From Acidobacteriota bacterium (lineage in GTDB: Bacteria > Acidobacteriota > Terriglobia > Terriglobales > Acidobacteriaceae), in contig JAFDVW010000035.1 of the NCBI GenBank assembly GCA_018268755.1, positions 197-57,773 on the forward strand: 57,577 bases of DNA, in the 5' to 3' direction. The first letter of the stretch is position 1, and each line of letters opens with the position of its first letter. The notes below the pieces were generated by a model. It was given only the letters and a program-made list of their open reading frames with translations. It searched no databases and was not told the DNA's origin. This document shows, piece by piece, positions 19,792 to 29,490 of the stretch. A program made the translations under genes and the position numbers.

Positions 19792-21303
19792 TATGGATAT
19801 GGCCTTGTCGAACTCGAGCACCCGCTCATAGACCGAGAGCACGTGCTTCGGCAGGGGCAGCTTGCTGCCTTCCTCGAGAATCGGCACCAGCTTGTCGAAC
19901 TCCGGGCCGGAGTGCGATCCAGTGACCACGATGCGGATGGGATGAAACAGTTCCTTCCCCTTCGCACCGGTTTCCGCTTTCACTTCATTTACCAGCTGTT
20001 TGAAGCGCTCCGGCGTCAGGCGGGCTTCTTTGGCCGCGTCGTCCTCCAGAATCTTGGTGCTGAAGCGGGTAATCACCGCTTTGGCATTGGCCGCCTGTAG
20101 GACCTCCGCATTGTCGGCGGAGGAGAGTGCAGCCTTGGCGTCGTAGGAAAAGATCAGCCCTGCTTTTTCCGGCAACTGGTCCAGGCGATCGACCGAAGGC
20201 ACCAGCAGGCCAGTGACTCGGGCCAGCCATGCCGACACGGTTGCATCCGGGCTATCAGCGGCTTCCTTGTAATAGGGCAGCGCCAACTGCTGAATTCGCT
20301 CCGCCGGGGCTTCCTTGATGTAGTGCCGGTTCAGCCAGTAGAGCTTCTCCATGTCGAACACGGCGGGGGACGGCGTGACCCGCTCCAGCGAGAATTCCTT
20401 GACCAGCTCGGCAGGGGTGAATAGCTCGCGGGTGCCCCCGCTCGGCGCCCAGCCCAGCAGCGCCAGGTAATTCATCAACGCTTCCGGCAGCACGCCCATC
20501 TCGCGGAAGTTGGCGATGGAAGTCGCGCCGTGGCGCTTGGAAAGCCGCTCCCGGTCGCTGCCCAAAATGGTCGAGAGGTGGGCGAATTCCGGCACCGGCC
20601 AGCCCAGCGCTTCATACAACGCCACTTGCTTCGGCGTGTTGGAGAGGTGGTCGTCGCCGCGGATGACGTGCGTGATCTTCATCAACGCGTCGTCAATCAC
20701 TACCACGTAGTTGTAGACCGGCACGCCGCTGGAGCGCAGGATAATGGGATCGCTCACCACTTCATTCGAGAACTCCACCTCGCCGTGCACGATGTCGTGG
20801 AAGCGAATGGGGTGCTCGGGAATGCGCAGGCGGATGGCGCAGGGCTCGCCGGCGGCGCGGCGTCGTGCCGCGTCCGCGGGATCGATGTGGCGGCACTTGC
20901 CGGAGTAGATCGGCTGCCGGTGTTCGGCGTGGGCCTTCTGCCGCTCCTGCTCCAGCTCTTCTTCCGTGCAGAAGCACAGGTAGGCCTTGGCCTCGCGCAC
21001 CAGCCGCTCGGCGTGTTCGCGATAAACTTCGAGTCGGTCCGACTGGCGGTAAGGAATATACGGCCCGCCCAGGTCGGGGCCTTCATCCCAGTCCAGGCCC
21101 AGCCATTTCAGATCGGCCATCAGCAAATCTTCAAAGCGGGCTTCACTGCGCTCGAGGTCGGTGTCCTCGATGCGCAGCACCATGGTGCCGCCTTTCTGGC
21201 GGGCAAACAACCAGTTGAAAAGCGCGGTGCGCGCGTTGCCGACATGCAAATGCCCAGTCGGAGAGGGCGCGAAGCGCACGCGAACAGGAGTAGGAGAAGT
21301 CAC
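19780..21303 (-). CDS. gltX: Glutamate--tRNA ligase
   Basis: A 507-residue class I aminoacyl-tRNA synthetase charging tRNA-Glu (and possibly tRNA-Gln, for amidation). The HIGH-type motif is SPTGHLHVGNARTALFNWLF near residue 15. The KMSKS-type motif is DRERLSKRHGATS near residue 250. A helical anticodon-binding domain fills the C-terminal 180 residues. It begins MTSPTPVRVRFAPSPTGHLH, the usual family start. The extreme 3' end overlaps a remnant of a dispersed repeat, so the last few residues (ISILSF) may be repeat-derived. Confidence 0.97.
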   Translation of the reverse strand: MTSPTPVRVRFAPSPTGHLHVGNARTALFNWLFARQKGGTMVLRIEDTDLERSEARFEDLLMADLKWLGLDWDEGPDLGGPYIPYRQSDRLEVYREHAERLVREAKAYLCFCTEEELEQERQKAHAEHRQPIYSGKCRHIDPADAARRRAAGEPCAIRLRIPEHPIRFHDIVHGEVEFSNEVVSDPIILRSSGVPVYNYVVVIDDALMKITHVIRGDDHLSNTPKQVALYEALGWPVPEFAHLSTILGSDRERLSKRHGATSIANFREMGVLPEALMNYLALLGWAPSGGTRELFTPAELVKEFSLERVTPSPAVFDMEKLYWLNRHYIKEAPAERIQQLALPYYKEAADSPDATVSAWLARVTGLLVPSVDRLDQLPEKAGLIFSYDAKAALSSADNAEVLQAANAKAVITRFSTKILEDDAAKEARLTPERFKQLVNEVKAETGAKGKELFHPIRIVVTGSHSGPEFDKLVPILEEGSKLPLPKHVLSVYERVLEFDKAISILSF

Positions 21304-21396
21304 AAATTGATGTTAGCAGAGACTCCGCCGCTAGCTTGTCACTTGGGACAGCATGGGAGGAAAGATAGCAACCCTCCCATGCGAGGTCCGAAGCGA

Positions 21397-24300
21397 TCAA
21401 TAGGCCAGCACCTCAATGGTGGCCAGGTTCCAGCGATCAGTGCTCGGAGCCGTGTCATTGATCACCACAGTGGTTTTCGTTCCCGGGGTAACGGCATTCT
21501 GGCGCTGTACCCAGTAGGTATCTCCACTCGAAGTGAGCGCTTCGTAGACTTTGGCCTGGTTGCTGCCTACGGTGCGGGCCTTGGCGTTGTCCCAGTCGTT
21601 GCCGGTTCCCCAAACCCAGGAACTGGTTTTAGTGGTGACCAGCGAGGCGGTAGGCGCGCCACTGGAGGCGCTGCCGCCTCCGGTCGCGCCAACCACGTTC
21701 AGGCTGGCGTTCTGGAAGGCCACGATGGTGATGGCTCCCTGATAGGCGCTGTTAGGCCGCGCCAGTACAGCGGAGACAGTCATGTTGCTGACCGGCGCCG
21801 CCGCCACGGCCTGCCAAATTTCTGACGTGCCCGCCTGGGCATTGCTGCGTTTGCGCAGCGTCCAGGTCAGGCCGCCGCCAGTGACCGAAGAGAACGTTTG
21901 TGCGGATCCGTTGGGGCCGTCCGCGGTAATAAAGGCGACCAACAGTTCGTTATTGCCCGCCGTACTGACCGCAGCCGAGGTCATGCTGCTGGTAATGGAG
22001 GTCTGGGTCCGGGAATAAATGTTGTCAATCGCAAGCACGCCCGGAGCCAGCGTGGAAGTCGCGGCCGCCGGGGAATCGAGCGAAGCCAGACCGCTCGCGT
22101 CATAGGCGCGCACCGTGTAGGTATAGGCCGTGCTGGCCTGCACGTTGGTGTCGACGTAGGTCAGGTTCAGGCTGGCGCCAATCTGCACTCCATTGCGCCA
22201 AATCTGATATCCCGCAAGGGCATTGCTGCCGGCGGTGGCCGCTGTCCAGGCCAAATTTACCTGGGTGCTCCCCACTGGGGAGGCGCTCAAGCTGGCGGGC
22301 GGGCTGGGCGGTGTCTGCGCCGGCACCGGCACGGTAGTGGTCACGGCGATGGAAAGAGACGCGCCCGAGACATTCCCCGCCGCATCCTGCGCGGTGACCG
22401 CGTAGGCGTAGTTCACCCCGGGCGTGAGTCCGGTGTCAGTGAAGCTCGGCACGGTGGAGGTCCCCACTGCGCCCCCGTTACGCCATATCTGGTAAGCCGT
22501 GACCCCGATATTGTCGGTGGAAGCGGTCCAGCTCAGACTGACTTGCGTGCCGTCGGCGCTCGAAGTTCCCGCCAGATTGGTCGGCGCGGAAGGCGGCGCG
22601 GTGTCAGCCAGCGTGGTTGTGGTGGCGGTGTTCGAGGGATTGCTGACGTTGCCGGCTGCATCCACTGCGGTCACCGTGAAGCTGTAGGCCGTTTTTGGGG
22701 AAAGGCCGGAGTTGCTGTAACTGGTAGCGGTCGAGGTTCCAATCTGCGCGCCATTGCGATAGACGATGTAGTTCTTTACCCCAGTATCGTCGGTTGAGGC
22801 CGTCCAGCTGAGGGCGATGCTGGTGGCGGAAGTCGCGCTGGCCGCCAGGTTCGCCGGTGCGGTGGGGGCCTGGGTATCGGCCGGCGCGCTCACCGTAAAG
22901 GTGTAATCCCCGGAGATGGCCAGGTTCCCTGCCGCATCGCGAGAGCGTACCTGGTAGTGGTAGGTGGCGCCCGTGGTGAGGTTGGCGAGCGCCTGGGTAT
23001 GGTTGACGACCAGCGAGCTGTCGAGACTGGTCGTGAGTCCATAGGCCGTGGTGGCGCCATAGCGAATCTGGGAGTCCGCCGGCTCGCTGGTGGTCCAGCT
23101 GATGGTGGTGGGGGGCGTGCCGCTCTGATTGACCGCGGCTGCCACCTGCGAAATGGTCGGTGGGGTGGTGTCGACGTTCGCCCCAGCGCTCACATAGTCG
23201 AAGGTGGAAGTGCTCAGCGCCGTATTTACCCGGCTGCTTACGGCCAGCCCGATATACACATTCGTCGCCATATTGAGGGTGGCGGAGCCGATCTGGGTCC
23301 AGGCCGAACCATCACTGGAACGATAGGCGGTGAAGGTGCTGCCCTGGCGGCGCAGCCGCAGCATATACGGGACGGAGCCGGTGGCTGCCGTCGTCGTGCT
23401 AGTGGTGTTGTTGGTCGAAGTACGGCGACGGAACTCGATGGAGCCGCCGGCGGTGATGTCCACTAACGCTTCGCGCGCTCCGGCAGACAGGCTTTCCCGA
23501 ACCATGACGCCCGCCAGGGAAGTGCTGGCGGTGTTCTGCACATTCAGCACGCGGGCCACGATCTGGCCGTTGCCGCTCAAGGGCAGATAGACGAAGCGGA
23601 ACGAGTCCGCCGTCCCGCTGATGTTCGTGCCGCTGCCTTGGACGGTGAATATGCCGTTCGTGTAATTGGCGCTGCCCGCTACGCCGACGCTGCCGATGTC
23701 CGCCATAAGCCAGCCCGTGGGCAGGGTGCTGGGTGCATTTACCGTGACCGAAACCGTTACCGGGGCGCTGGTCGTGGTTGAGCCCAGATTGTCCGTGGCT
23801 ACCGCGGTCAGGCTATAGGCGCCGGCCGTTACACCGGTCCAGGTGTAGCTGTAAGGCGCGGAGAAGCTGGTGCCCAGCAGGGTCGTACCATTGTAGAAAT
23901 CCACTTCCGCGACACTGCCGTCGCTGTCGGAAGCCGAGGCGGTCAGGGCAATGGAGGCTGGCGCCTGGTAGCTTGCGCCCGAAACCGGCGCCGTCAGGCT
24001 TACGCTGGGGGCCAGGTTGATGGGCGTGCCTCCGCTCAGAATCTGGATGGTTCCATTGCTGTCGTGGCGAATGCGCAGAACGCCGGTGGAGGCGTCAAAA
24101 GTGAAGCCCTCCTGACTCAGGTCAGTGTTCTGGGTCAGGGTATTTCCCCCGGCGGTGATGCCGGAGGGGACAAAATTAATGCGCAGAACCTCGGTGGCGG
24201 CCGCGTCGTAAGTGGTGTACGCGATCCCAGATGCGGAGTAAGAAATGTTCTGCACTACAGAGGTAGAACGCAGCAGGTGGTTCTGTGCGGCTGGCGCCAG

Positions 24301-25635
24301 CGTGGGCATGGCGCCCATGCCGGTCAGAAAGTGCCGGATGTAGTCTCCATAGCCGTCGGTGAACCACAGGTGGTTGACCAGCGGGCCGTCGATCACGATG
24401 CCGGTGGTGCGGGCCATGTAGGTCGCCCAGTTGAAGGAGCGGATGGCTTCCTGCTGCGCGGTTGTGCTGCCGGTCAGCTCATAGAGAAGGGCATTGACCG
24501 AGGCGTAGCGCGAGGTGTGGCTGCCCATGGGATAGGCGAAGGTGGCCTGTTCTTCAATGGTGCTGGCCCCATACGCGCTCACTAGAAAATTCGTTTTCAC
24601 CCAGCTCAGGATGCTCTGCACATGGGTCTGCCAGTTGGCGTCGTATTCCGGATGCTCCAGCAGATAGCGCGCGGTCATCAGCGCCGTGTACTGCGTGGTG
24701 TTGGCCAGGTTGGGCTGAATGGCGCTGTCCTCGAAGTAGTTGGCCCAGACATTGTTCTGGATGGGATAGGCCATGAGCCATGTCCAGGCAGTCTGGCGCG
24801 CCGCCTGATAGTTGGCCGTATTGCCCAGGCCGAGTTTGATCAGCAGGTCAAATAGCCGGATGGGGCCGATGGTGTCCGAAGCATAATCTTCCCGCACCGC
24901 GCCGGTGTGGGCATTGACCTTGAAGGGCCAGGGGGATTGTGTGGCATTGCCGGTGCGGACCTTGCTTGCCAATACGTCGGCGCACTGAATGGCGGCGTCC
25001 CGATAGGCTGTGTTCCCGTCGAACTGATAGAGGGTAAGCCAGGCGTAAGCGAGTTCGCCGATTTTGTCCGGCTCCAGATATCCCTGCCCGTCCCCGATCC
25101 CGCTGGTGTTGCCGTAGGATGCGCCCTGGTAAGTGAGTGAACCGGCGTCTCCTTCTGAATACGGAACGTTGGGCCAACTATCGGAGGCGCTGGTCATGCC
25201 GTGCTGTAAATGCCAGGTCGCCACGTTTTCCGCCACCGTCACGGCCGCGCGGTTCCCGGAGTACTGGTAGTACTTGAGCGCCGACTCCGTCAGCATGGCG
25301 TACATACCGGCGGGATTGAAGGGCCAGTTTTGCGGCTGTTGGGTGTCCGGGTCGAGATAGCTGTAGCTGTAATACACCGGCTTGCCGTTGCTGGCGGTAG
25401 GCACGTTATTCAGCAGGTAGCCCCAGGCCAGGTTCACGACGGTGTCATAGCCAAGCGCGGGGTCGGAGGTCCAAGGGATGATTTTGCCGCTGCTGTCGAG
25501 CACGACGGTGTGCCCGTTGATGGTGTCGGCGAAGGCCTGCGAGACAGCGGCCGACAGCACGAACGCGAGGACTACACTGCAGAACAAAGCGCGCAAAACT
25601 TTTTTGCGCACGTATACACACCAGCTTGTGGACAT
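21397..25635 (-). CDS. Large secreted multidomain protein: helical toroid, Ig-like, LamG-like and fibronectin III modules
   Basis: A 1412-residue exported protein. It has a signal peptide (FCSVVLAFVLSAAVSQAFA, about residues 18-37). An alpha-helical domain (about 40-450) has the repeated helix-hairpin look of six-hairpin glycosidases and epimerases (WGYLLNNVP, ESALKYYQYSGN, GELAYAWLTLYQFDGN, LLEHPEYDANW). Then come an Ig-like module (542-632), a concanavalin-like/DUF1349 module (635-815), four fibronectin III repeats (820-1195) and a C-terminal beta domain (1197-1412). I do not recognise a specific carbohydrate-active family, so the polysaccharide role is inference. ATG 25635 is chosen because GGAGGA lies upstream. 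Confidence 0.75.
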   Translation of the reverse strand: MSTSWCVYVRKKVLRALFCSVVLAFVLSAAVSQAFADTINGHTVVLDSSGKIIPWTSDPALGYDTVVNLAWGYLLNNVPTASNGKPVYYSYSYLDPDTQQPQNWPFNPAGMYAMLTESALKYYQYSGNRAAVTVAENVATWHLQHGMTSASDSWPNVPYSEGDAGSLTYQGASYGNTSGIGDGQGYLEPDKIGELAYAWLTLYQFDGNTAYRDAAIQCADVLASKVRTGNATQSPWPFKVNAHTGAVREDYASDTIGPIRLFDLLIKLGLGNTANYQAARQTAWTWLMAYPIQNNVWANYFEDSAIQPNLANTTQYTALMTARYLLEHPEYDANWQTHVQSILSWVKTNFLVSAYGASTIEEQATFAYPMGSHTSRYASVNALLYELTGSTTAQQEAIRSFNWATYMARTTGIVIDGPLVNHLWFTDGYGDYIRHFLTGMGAMPTLAPAAQNHLLRSTSVVQNISYSASGIAYTTYDAAATEVLRINFVPSGITAGGNTLTQNTDLSQEGFTFDASTGVLRIRHDSNGTIQILSGGTPINLAPSVSLTAPVSGASYQAPASIALTASASDSDGSVAEVDFYNGTTLLGTSFSAPYSYTWTGVTAGAYSLTAVATDNLGSTTTSAPVTVSVTVNAPSTLPTGWLMADIGSVGVAGSANYTNGIFTVQGSGTNISGTADSFRFVYLPLSGNGQIVARVLNVQNTASTSLAGVMVRESLSAGAREALVDITAGGSIEFRRRTSTNNTTSTTTAATGSVPYMLRLRRQGSTFTAYRSSDGSAWTQIGSATLNMATNVYIGLAVSSRVNTALSTSTFDYVSAGANVDTTPPTISQVAAAVNQSGTPPTTISWTTSEPADSQIRYGATTAYGLTTSLDSSLVVNHTQALANLTTGATYHYQVRSRDAAGNLAISGDYTFTVSAPADTQAPTAPANLAASATSATSIALSWTASTDDTGVKNYIVYRNGAQIGTSTATSYSNSGLSPKTAYSFTVTAVDAAGNVSNPSNTATTTTLADTAPPSAPTNLAGTSSADGTQVSLSWTASTDNIGVTAYQIWRNGGAVGTSTVPSFTDTGLTPGVNYAYAVTAQDAAGNVSGASLSIAVTTTVPVPAQTPPSPPASLSASPVGSTQVNLAWTAATAGSNALAGYQIWRNGVQIGASLNLTYVDTNVQASTAYTYTVRAYDASGLASLDSPAAATSTLAPGVLAIDNIYSRTQTSITSSMTSAAVSTAGNNELLVAFITADGPNGSAQTFSSVTGGGLTWTLRKRSNAQAGTSEIWQAVAAAPVSNMTVSAVLARPNSAYQGAITIVAFQNASLNVVGATGGGSASSGAPTASLVTTKTSSWVWGTGNDWDNAKARTVGSNQAKVYEALTSSGDTYWVQRQNAVTPGTKTTVVINDTAPSTDRWNLATIEVLAY

Positions 25636-25863
25636 GGGGGAGTGTCCTCCGCGAAACTTCTCAATTCGCTTTCTCAAAGATCTTTGGGGCGCATGCGCAC
25701 TTTTGGAAATGGCCCAGTCGCCGGTTCCAGCCGGAAGAAATGCAAGTCCTTTCTACTACATAGAAGGAAAGTTTAAAACTGTGGAAATCCTTTCAGGCTG
25801 TTCTTCAGGGATCGTCCCTGCGGGTTCTGCGGCCTGTCCTCCCTGGCTTGTTGGGAAAGACTC

Positions 25864-26583
25864 TTATTGGAACTCGAAGGTCACGAACTTGGCGGGTTTT
25901 GTTCCGGTATTGCTCAGGGTGTGAGTGTAGCCGCCGGGTAGCCACTTTACCTCACCGGCCTGGAACCGCCCTGTCATGGGTCCCGTACCCCCCGTTTTAC
26001 TCTGAGAAACATCACTCTTCAGCTCGAGGTCAGTCACCGCGACCAGCAGGTGCGGCCCCTTGTGGCCGTGGGAGGGAATCATGCCTCCCGGCTGCAGATC
26101 AATCTCCGACACCCGCACCCCGTCTTTCACAAACAGAATGTCCTGGGTGCCCCCGTGCAGGATGTTCAGCCCGCGTTCTTCGTCCCACTGGGCCGGAGGC
26201 GACTGCCGCGCCTGGGCGTCTTTCTGCAATTCAATATTGATGTGCAGGAAGGGCGTGGCCGCTTGGTTGCGCACGCGATGCACAAACCCGCCCGGCTTGA
26301 AACTGGCCTCGCCCGCCGCCAGCTTCACCGCCGCCGGAGCTTGGCCCTGCACTTCGTTGACGATGTCTGCCGGGATAAGCGTCACGATGAAGAAGTCATG
26401 GCGATGGCGGTGGAGCAGCGTTGATGAGTGCGGTGGCACCTCCACGCGAAACACATGCACGAATTCATTTTCGAGCACCAGATGGTGCGCGGGCTCGGCG
26501 GTCACCTCGACTTCTTTCTCCGTCTGGGCGAAAAGGAAGCATGCGGAGCACAGGAAAAAAGCGGCAAGGCTGCGGCGAATCAT
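25864..26583 (-). CDS. Exported bicupin protein
   Basis: A 239-residue protein with a signal peptide (MIRRSLAAFFLCSACFLFAQ) and two cupin barrels. The first carries the metal-site histidines in LLHRHRHDFFIVTL and the glycine-rich second motif GGFVHRVRN. The second carries PSHGHKGPHLLVAV and PGGYTHTLSNTG. Cupins bind metals or small ligands and include many enzymes; no substrate can be named. ATG 26583 is chosen because the signal peptide begins there. It is divergent from rnhA, with 62 bases between the starts. Confidence 0.78.
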   Translation of the reverse strand: MIRRSLAAFFLCSACFLFAQTEKEVEVTAEPAHHLVLENEFVHVFRVEVPPHSSTLLHRHRHDFFIVTLIPADIVNEVQGQAPAAVKLAAGEASFKPGGFVHRVRNQAATPFLHINIELQKDAQARQSPPAQWDEERGLNILHGGTQDILFVKDGVRVSEIDLQPGGMIPSHGHKGPHLLVAVTDLELKSDVSQSKTGGTGPMTGRFQAGEVKWLPGGYTHTLSNTGTKPAKFVTFEFQ

Positions 26584-26645
26584 GGGGCGAGATTGTACAC
26601 CCGGAAGCAAGCCAGGGGACGGAAGCCTTCATGTACACTGCCTGC

Positions 26646-27248
26646 ATGTCATTGCGTTTTTCTCCTGGCCCGGGCGCTCCCGCTCCGAAATCGTATTTAG
26701 TGGCGCACACCGACGGCGGGGCCCGCGGCAATCCCGGGCCCTCCGGCTATGGGGTGGTGATTCAGGACGAGGCGGGCAAAAAAGTCGCCGCGCTCAGCGA
26801 ATATCTCGGCCATCAGACCAACAACTTCGCCGAATATCAGGGACTGATCGCCGCGCTCGAATATGCCATCCAGCATGGACCGAAGGCCCTGAAGGTGGTG
26901 AGTGATTCCGAGCTGATGGTGAAGCAGATCAAGGGCATCTACAAGGTCAAGAACCCGACCTTGCAGGACCTGCATGCCCGGGCCAAAGAGCTGATCCGCC
27001 AGCTGGAGTGGTTCTCTATTGGCCACGCCCTGCGCGAACACAATCAGGAAGCCGATCAGCTGGCCAATGCCGCCATGGACAAAGGCATGGGACGGGTGGC
27101 GCGGGCGCCCTCGCCCGCGGTGCCCTCGCCCTTGGTGGCAGTGTCCCAACCGCAGGAATTCGAAGGCATCGTACAGGACGGCGTCATCCGCCTGAGCAAC
27201 GGTTCTCTCCCTGACGGCACGCGCGTGCAGATCAGGGTGAAGCGATAA
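26646..27248 (+). CDS. rnhA: Ribonuclease HI with a palindromic repeat inserted in frame
   Basis: A 200-residue RNase H-fold protein that would cut RNA in RNA-DNA hybrids. All four acidic catalytic residues are present: Asp in VAHTDGGARGNPGPSGYG, Glu in NNFAEYQGLIAALEYA, Asp in VVSDSELMVKQIKG and Asp in REHNQEADQLANAAM. After the fold ends (about residue 148) a linker GRVARAPSPAVPSP is encoded by a copy of the dispersed GTGGCGCGGGCGCCC palindrome (27096-27120). A 30-residue beta module (EGIVQDGVIRLSNGSLPDGT) follows. ATG 26646 is used; ATG 26631 is also possible. Confidence 0.9.
   Translation: MSLRFSPGPGAPAPKSYLVAHTDGGARGNPGPSGYGVVIQDEAGKKVAALSEYLGHQTNNFAEYQGLIAALEYAIQHGPKALKVVSDSELMVKQIKGIYKVKNPTLQDLHARAKELIRQLEWFSIGHALREHNQEADQLANAAMDKGMGRVARAPSPAVPSPLVAVSQPQEFEGIVQDGVIRLSNGSLPDGTRVQIRVKR
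27096..27120. repeat. REP-like palindrome inside the rnhA coding sequence
   Basis: GTGGCGCGGGCGCCCTCGCC and the following five bases match the left half of the intergenic repeats at 16804, 27258 and 27602. Translated in frame they give VARAPSPAV without a stop. Confidence 0.8.
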
Positions 27249-27257
27249 AGAAAAAAT

Positions 27258-27703
27258 GTGGCGCGGGCGCCCTCGCCCGCGAAGAAAGCCGGCGGACACG
27301 AGTGTCCGCCCCACCACTTCTACTCTCCCGACAGGTCTGAGCGAAGCTTGTGTAGGGGCAGGTGTCCTCACCTGCCCGGTGACGAAAGCTGGCGGACATC
27401 GTTCCACCTTTTCCATTTGTCATCCTGAGCGCAGCGAAGGACCTATGCATTTACAGTGCAGAGGTCCTTCGTCAGAGGTTTGCGCTGCGCGCAAACCCCA
27501 CTTCCGCAGGATGACAGAAGAACGATGTGGTCTGGGCACTCCTGCCCGCGAAGAAAGCTGGCGGACACGCGTGTCCCCCTCATCTACATCTATGGGAGGC
27601 GTGGCGCGGGCGCCCTCGCCCGCGGTGGTTTCGCCCGTGCAAGCCGTGCTCGGGCATTCCTGCCAGCCAAAAGAGCCGGCGGACAAGAGTGTCCGCCCCA
27701 CAT
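27258..27703. repeat. Cluster of palindromic and MITE-like repeats filling the rnhA-tldD gap
   Basis: The 581-base gap is almost wholly repeats. 27258-27314 is a complete two-part REP unit. 27355-27376 is a hairpin GGGCAGGTG/CACCTGCCC. 27419-27515 is an element with GTCATCCTGAG and its complement as ends. 27528-27582 is a diverged REP unit, and 27600-27703 carries two REP halves separated by about 25 bases. No gene is supported here; a tldD promoter is not obvious. Confidence 0.8.
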
Positions 27704-27829
27704 CCCCCAGCCCTCGGAATACCTTGCCACCACGCCCCTCCTTCGTCATCTCGGTCGCCGGTAGACCCTGTGGGATAATAGAGATACGCGGCCCGGAGCC
27801 GTTTTCGGGATGGGGGACATCTAATTCTC

Positions 27830-29281
27830 GTGGATAAGAACCGGTTTTTCTTCGAACACTACGGCCTCACCGAGCGCGACCTGGAAAAGTATTTGGCGGC
27901 GGCGCTTTCGGCTGGGGGAGACTACGCCGACCTCTATTTTGAATACTTGTCCTCGACCTCGCTGGGGGTGGACGAGTCGATGGTAAAGACGGCCTCGCAG
28001 GGAATTTCCGCGGGCTGCGGCATTCGCGTGCTCTCCGGCGAGCGCACCGGCTATGCCTATACCGATGATCTTTCTCCGGCGCGCATTCTGCACGCTGCGC
28101 GCACCGCGGCCCTGATCGCCAGCGGCCCGGCCAAGACTCCCAGCGCGGGTTTCCAGCAAACCCAGGCACGCAGCCTGTACCCGGTGACGCTGCCCTCGGT
28201 GGATGCCGAAATCACCGCCAAAGTCGAGCTAGTCATGCGGGCCGATGCCGCGGCGCGGGCCTATGATCCTCGCATTAAGGAAGTTCGCGCCAGCTATGCC
28301 GATGAGCTGCGCAACATTCTGGTGGTCGGCTCCGACGGCACCTTTGCCGAGGATTCCCAGCCCCTGGCGCGCATGAACGTTTCCACCATCGCCAAGACTG
28401 AGAGCAACTCGGCGCGCGGCACTTCCGGTGGCGGCGGACGCGTGGCCCTCGACTTTTTCTTCGGCGACAAGACCCCGGAATATTTCGCCAAAGAGGCGTC
28501 GCGACAGGCCATTTTGCAGCTTGACGCCCGCGAAGCTCCGGCCGGGGAAATGGAAGTGGTGCTGGGCCCGGGCTGGCCCGGCGTCCTGCTGCACGAAGCC
28601 GTGGGGCACGGACTGGAGGCCGACTTCAACCGCAAGCAGACCTCGGCCTTTGCCGGCCTGATCGGCAAACGCGTGGCCAGCGAAAAGTGTACCGTGGTCG
28701 ACAACGGCACTATGCCGTGGCGGCGCGGCTCCCTGAACGTGGATGACGAAGGCCATCCCACCCAGGAGACGGTGCTGATCGAAAAGGGAATCCTTAAGGG
28801 ATACCTCAGCGACAAACTCTCCGCCAAGCTTATGGGCACGGCGGACACCGGCAACGGACGGCGCGAGAGTTACGAGCACATCCCCATGCCGCGCATGACC
28901 AACACTTACATGCTTTCGGGCGAAGACCACCCCGAGGACATTATCCGTTCCGTGAAGAATGGCATTTACGCCGTCAACTTCGGCGGAGGACAGGTCGATA
29001 TCACCAGCGGCAAGTTTGTCTTCTCGGCCTCGGAGGCTTACCTGATTGAGAACGGGCAAGTGACCGCCCCCATCAAGGGCGCCACCCTGATTGGCAACGG
29101 GCCCGACGTCCTGACCCGTGTCTCCATGGTGGGCAACGATCTGAAGCTCGACGAAGGCGTCGGCACTTGCGGCAAGGACGGACAGGCCGTGCCCGTGGGC
29201 GTCGGCATTCCGACGGTGAAGGTGGACCGCCTGACCGTAGGCGGTACAGCCCGCAAAGATCCCGGCGGCTTTATGCAGTAA
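27830..29281 (+). CDS. tldD: Metalloprotease TldD
   Basis: A 483-residue zinc protease subunit that works as a heterodimer with PmbA/TldE to trim unfolded peptides. It is known for microcin B17 maturation and CcdA degradation in E. coli. The active-site HExxxH is in LLHEAVGHGLEADFNRK (about residue 256), and the downstream zinc ligand region NTYMLSGEDHPEDIIRSV and the terminal KVDRLTVGGTARKDPGGFM are conserved. GTG 27830 starts the frame; no better start fits the conserved MDKNRFFFEHYGLTERDLEK. pmbA follows after 209 bases of repeat. Confidence 0.93.
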   Translation: MDKNRFFFEHYGLTERDLEKYLAAALSAGGDYADLYFEYLSSTSLGVDESMVKTASQGISAGCGIRVLSGERTGYAYTDDLSPARILHAARTAALIASGPAKTPSAGFQQTQARSLYPVTLPSVDAEITAKVELVMRADAAARAYDPRIKEVRASYADELRNILVVGSDGTFAEDSQPLARMNVSTIAKTESNSARGTSGGGGRVALDFFFGDKTPEYFAKEASRQAILQLDAREAPAGEMEVVLGPGWPGVLLHEAVGHGLEADFNRKQTSAFAGLIGKRVASEKCTVVDNGTMPWRRGSLNVDDEGHPTQETVLIEKGILKGYLSDKLSAKLMGTADTGNGRRESYEHIPMPRMTNTYMLSGEDHPEDIIRSVKNGIYAVNFGGGQVDITSGKFVFSASEAYLIENGQVTAPIKGATLIGNGPDVLTRVSMVGNDLKLDEGVGTCGKDGQAVPVGVGIPTVKVDRLTVGGTARKDPGGFMQ

Positions 29282-29333
29282 ACCAGCCGCTGACCCTTGG
29301 CCGTTAGCCTGTTTTGCGACACCAACAATTTTT

Positions 29334-29474
29334 GGCCACGGATTTACGCGGATGAAAATCAAAACCTTAAACCGCAGAGTACGCAGAGTTGAAACTAATT
29401 TCTTGTTTTTTCTCTGCGATCTCAGCGGTTAAAGATTTTGACTTTATCCGTGCGAATCTGTGAGATCCGTGGCC
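29334..29474. repeat. GGCCACGGATTT inverted repeat element, copy 1
   Basis: A 141-bp element begins GGCCACGGATTT and ends ATCCGTGGCC. Inside are ACCTTAAACCGCAGAG and its mirror CTCTGCGATCTCAGCGGTTA around a TTTCTTGTTTTTT centre. It is nearly identical in design to the copy at 30871-31039, so pmbA is bracketed by two copies. Confidence 0.85.
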
Positions 29475-29490
29475 CCATATTGGACCCATC

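Noticed and set aside
26421..26645. Longer N-terminus for RNase HI
   Set aside because: The extension overlaps the divergent cupin gene in antisense and is not RNase H-like; ATG 26646 fits the family length.
27249..27829. Frames of 83-112 residues in the rnhA-tldD gap
   Set aside because: They are translations of palindromic repeats on both strands, without conserved features.
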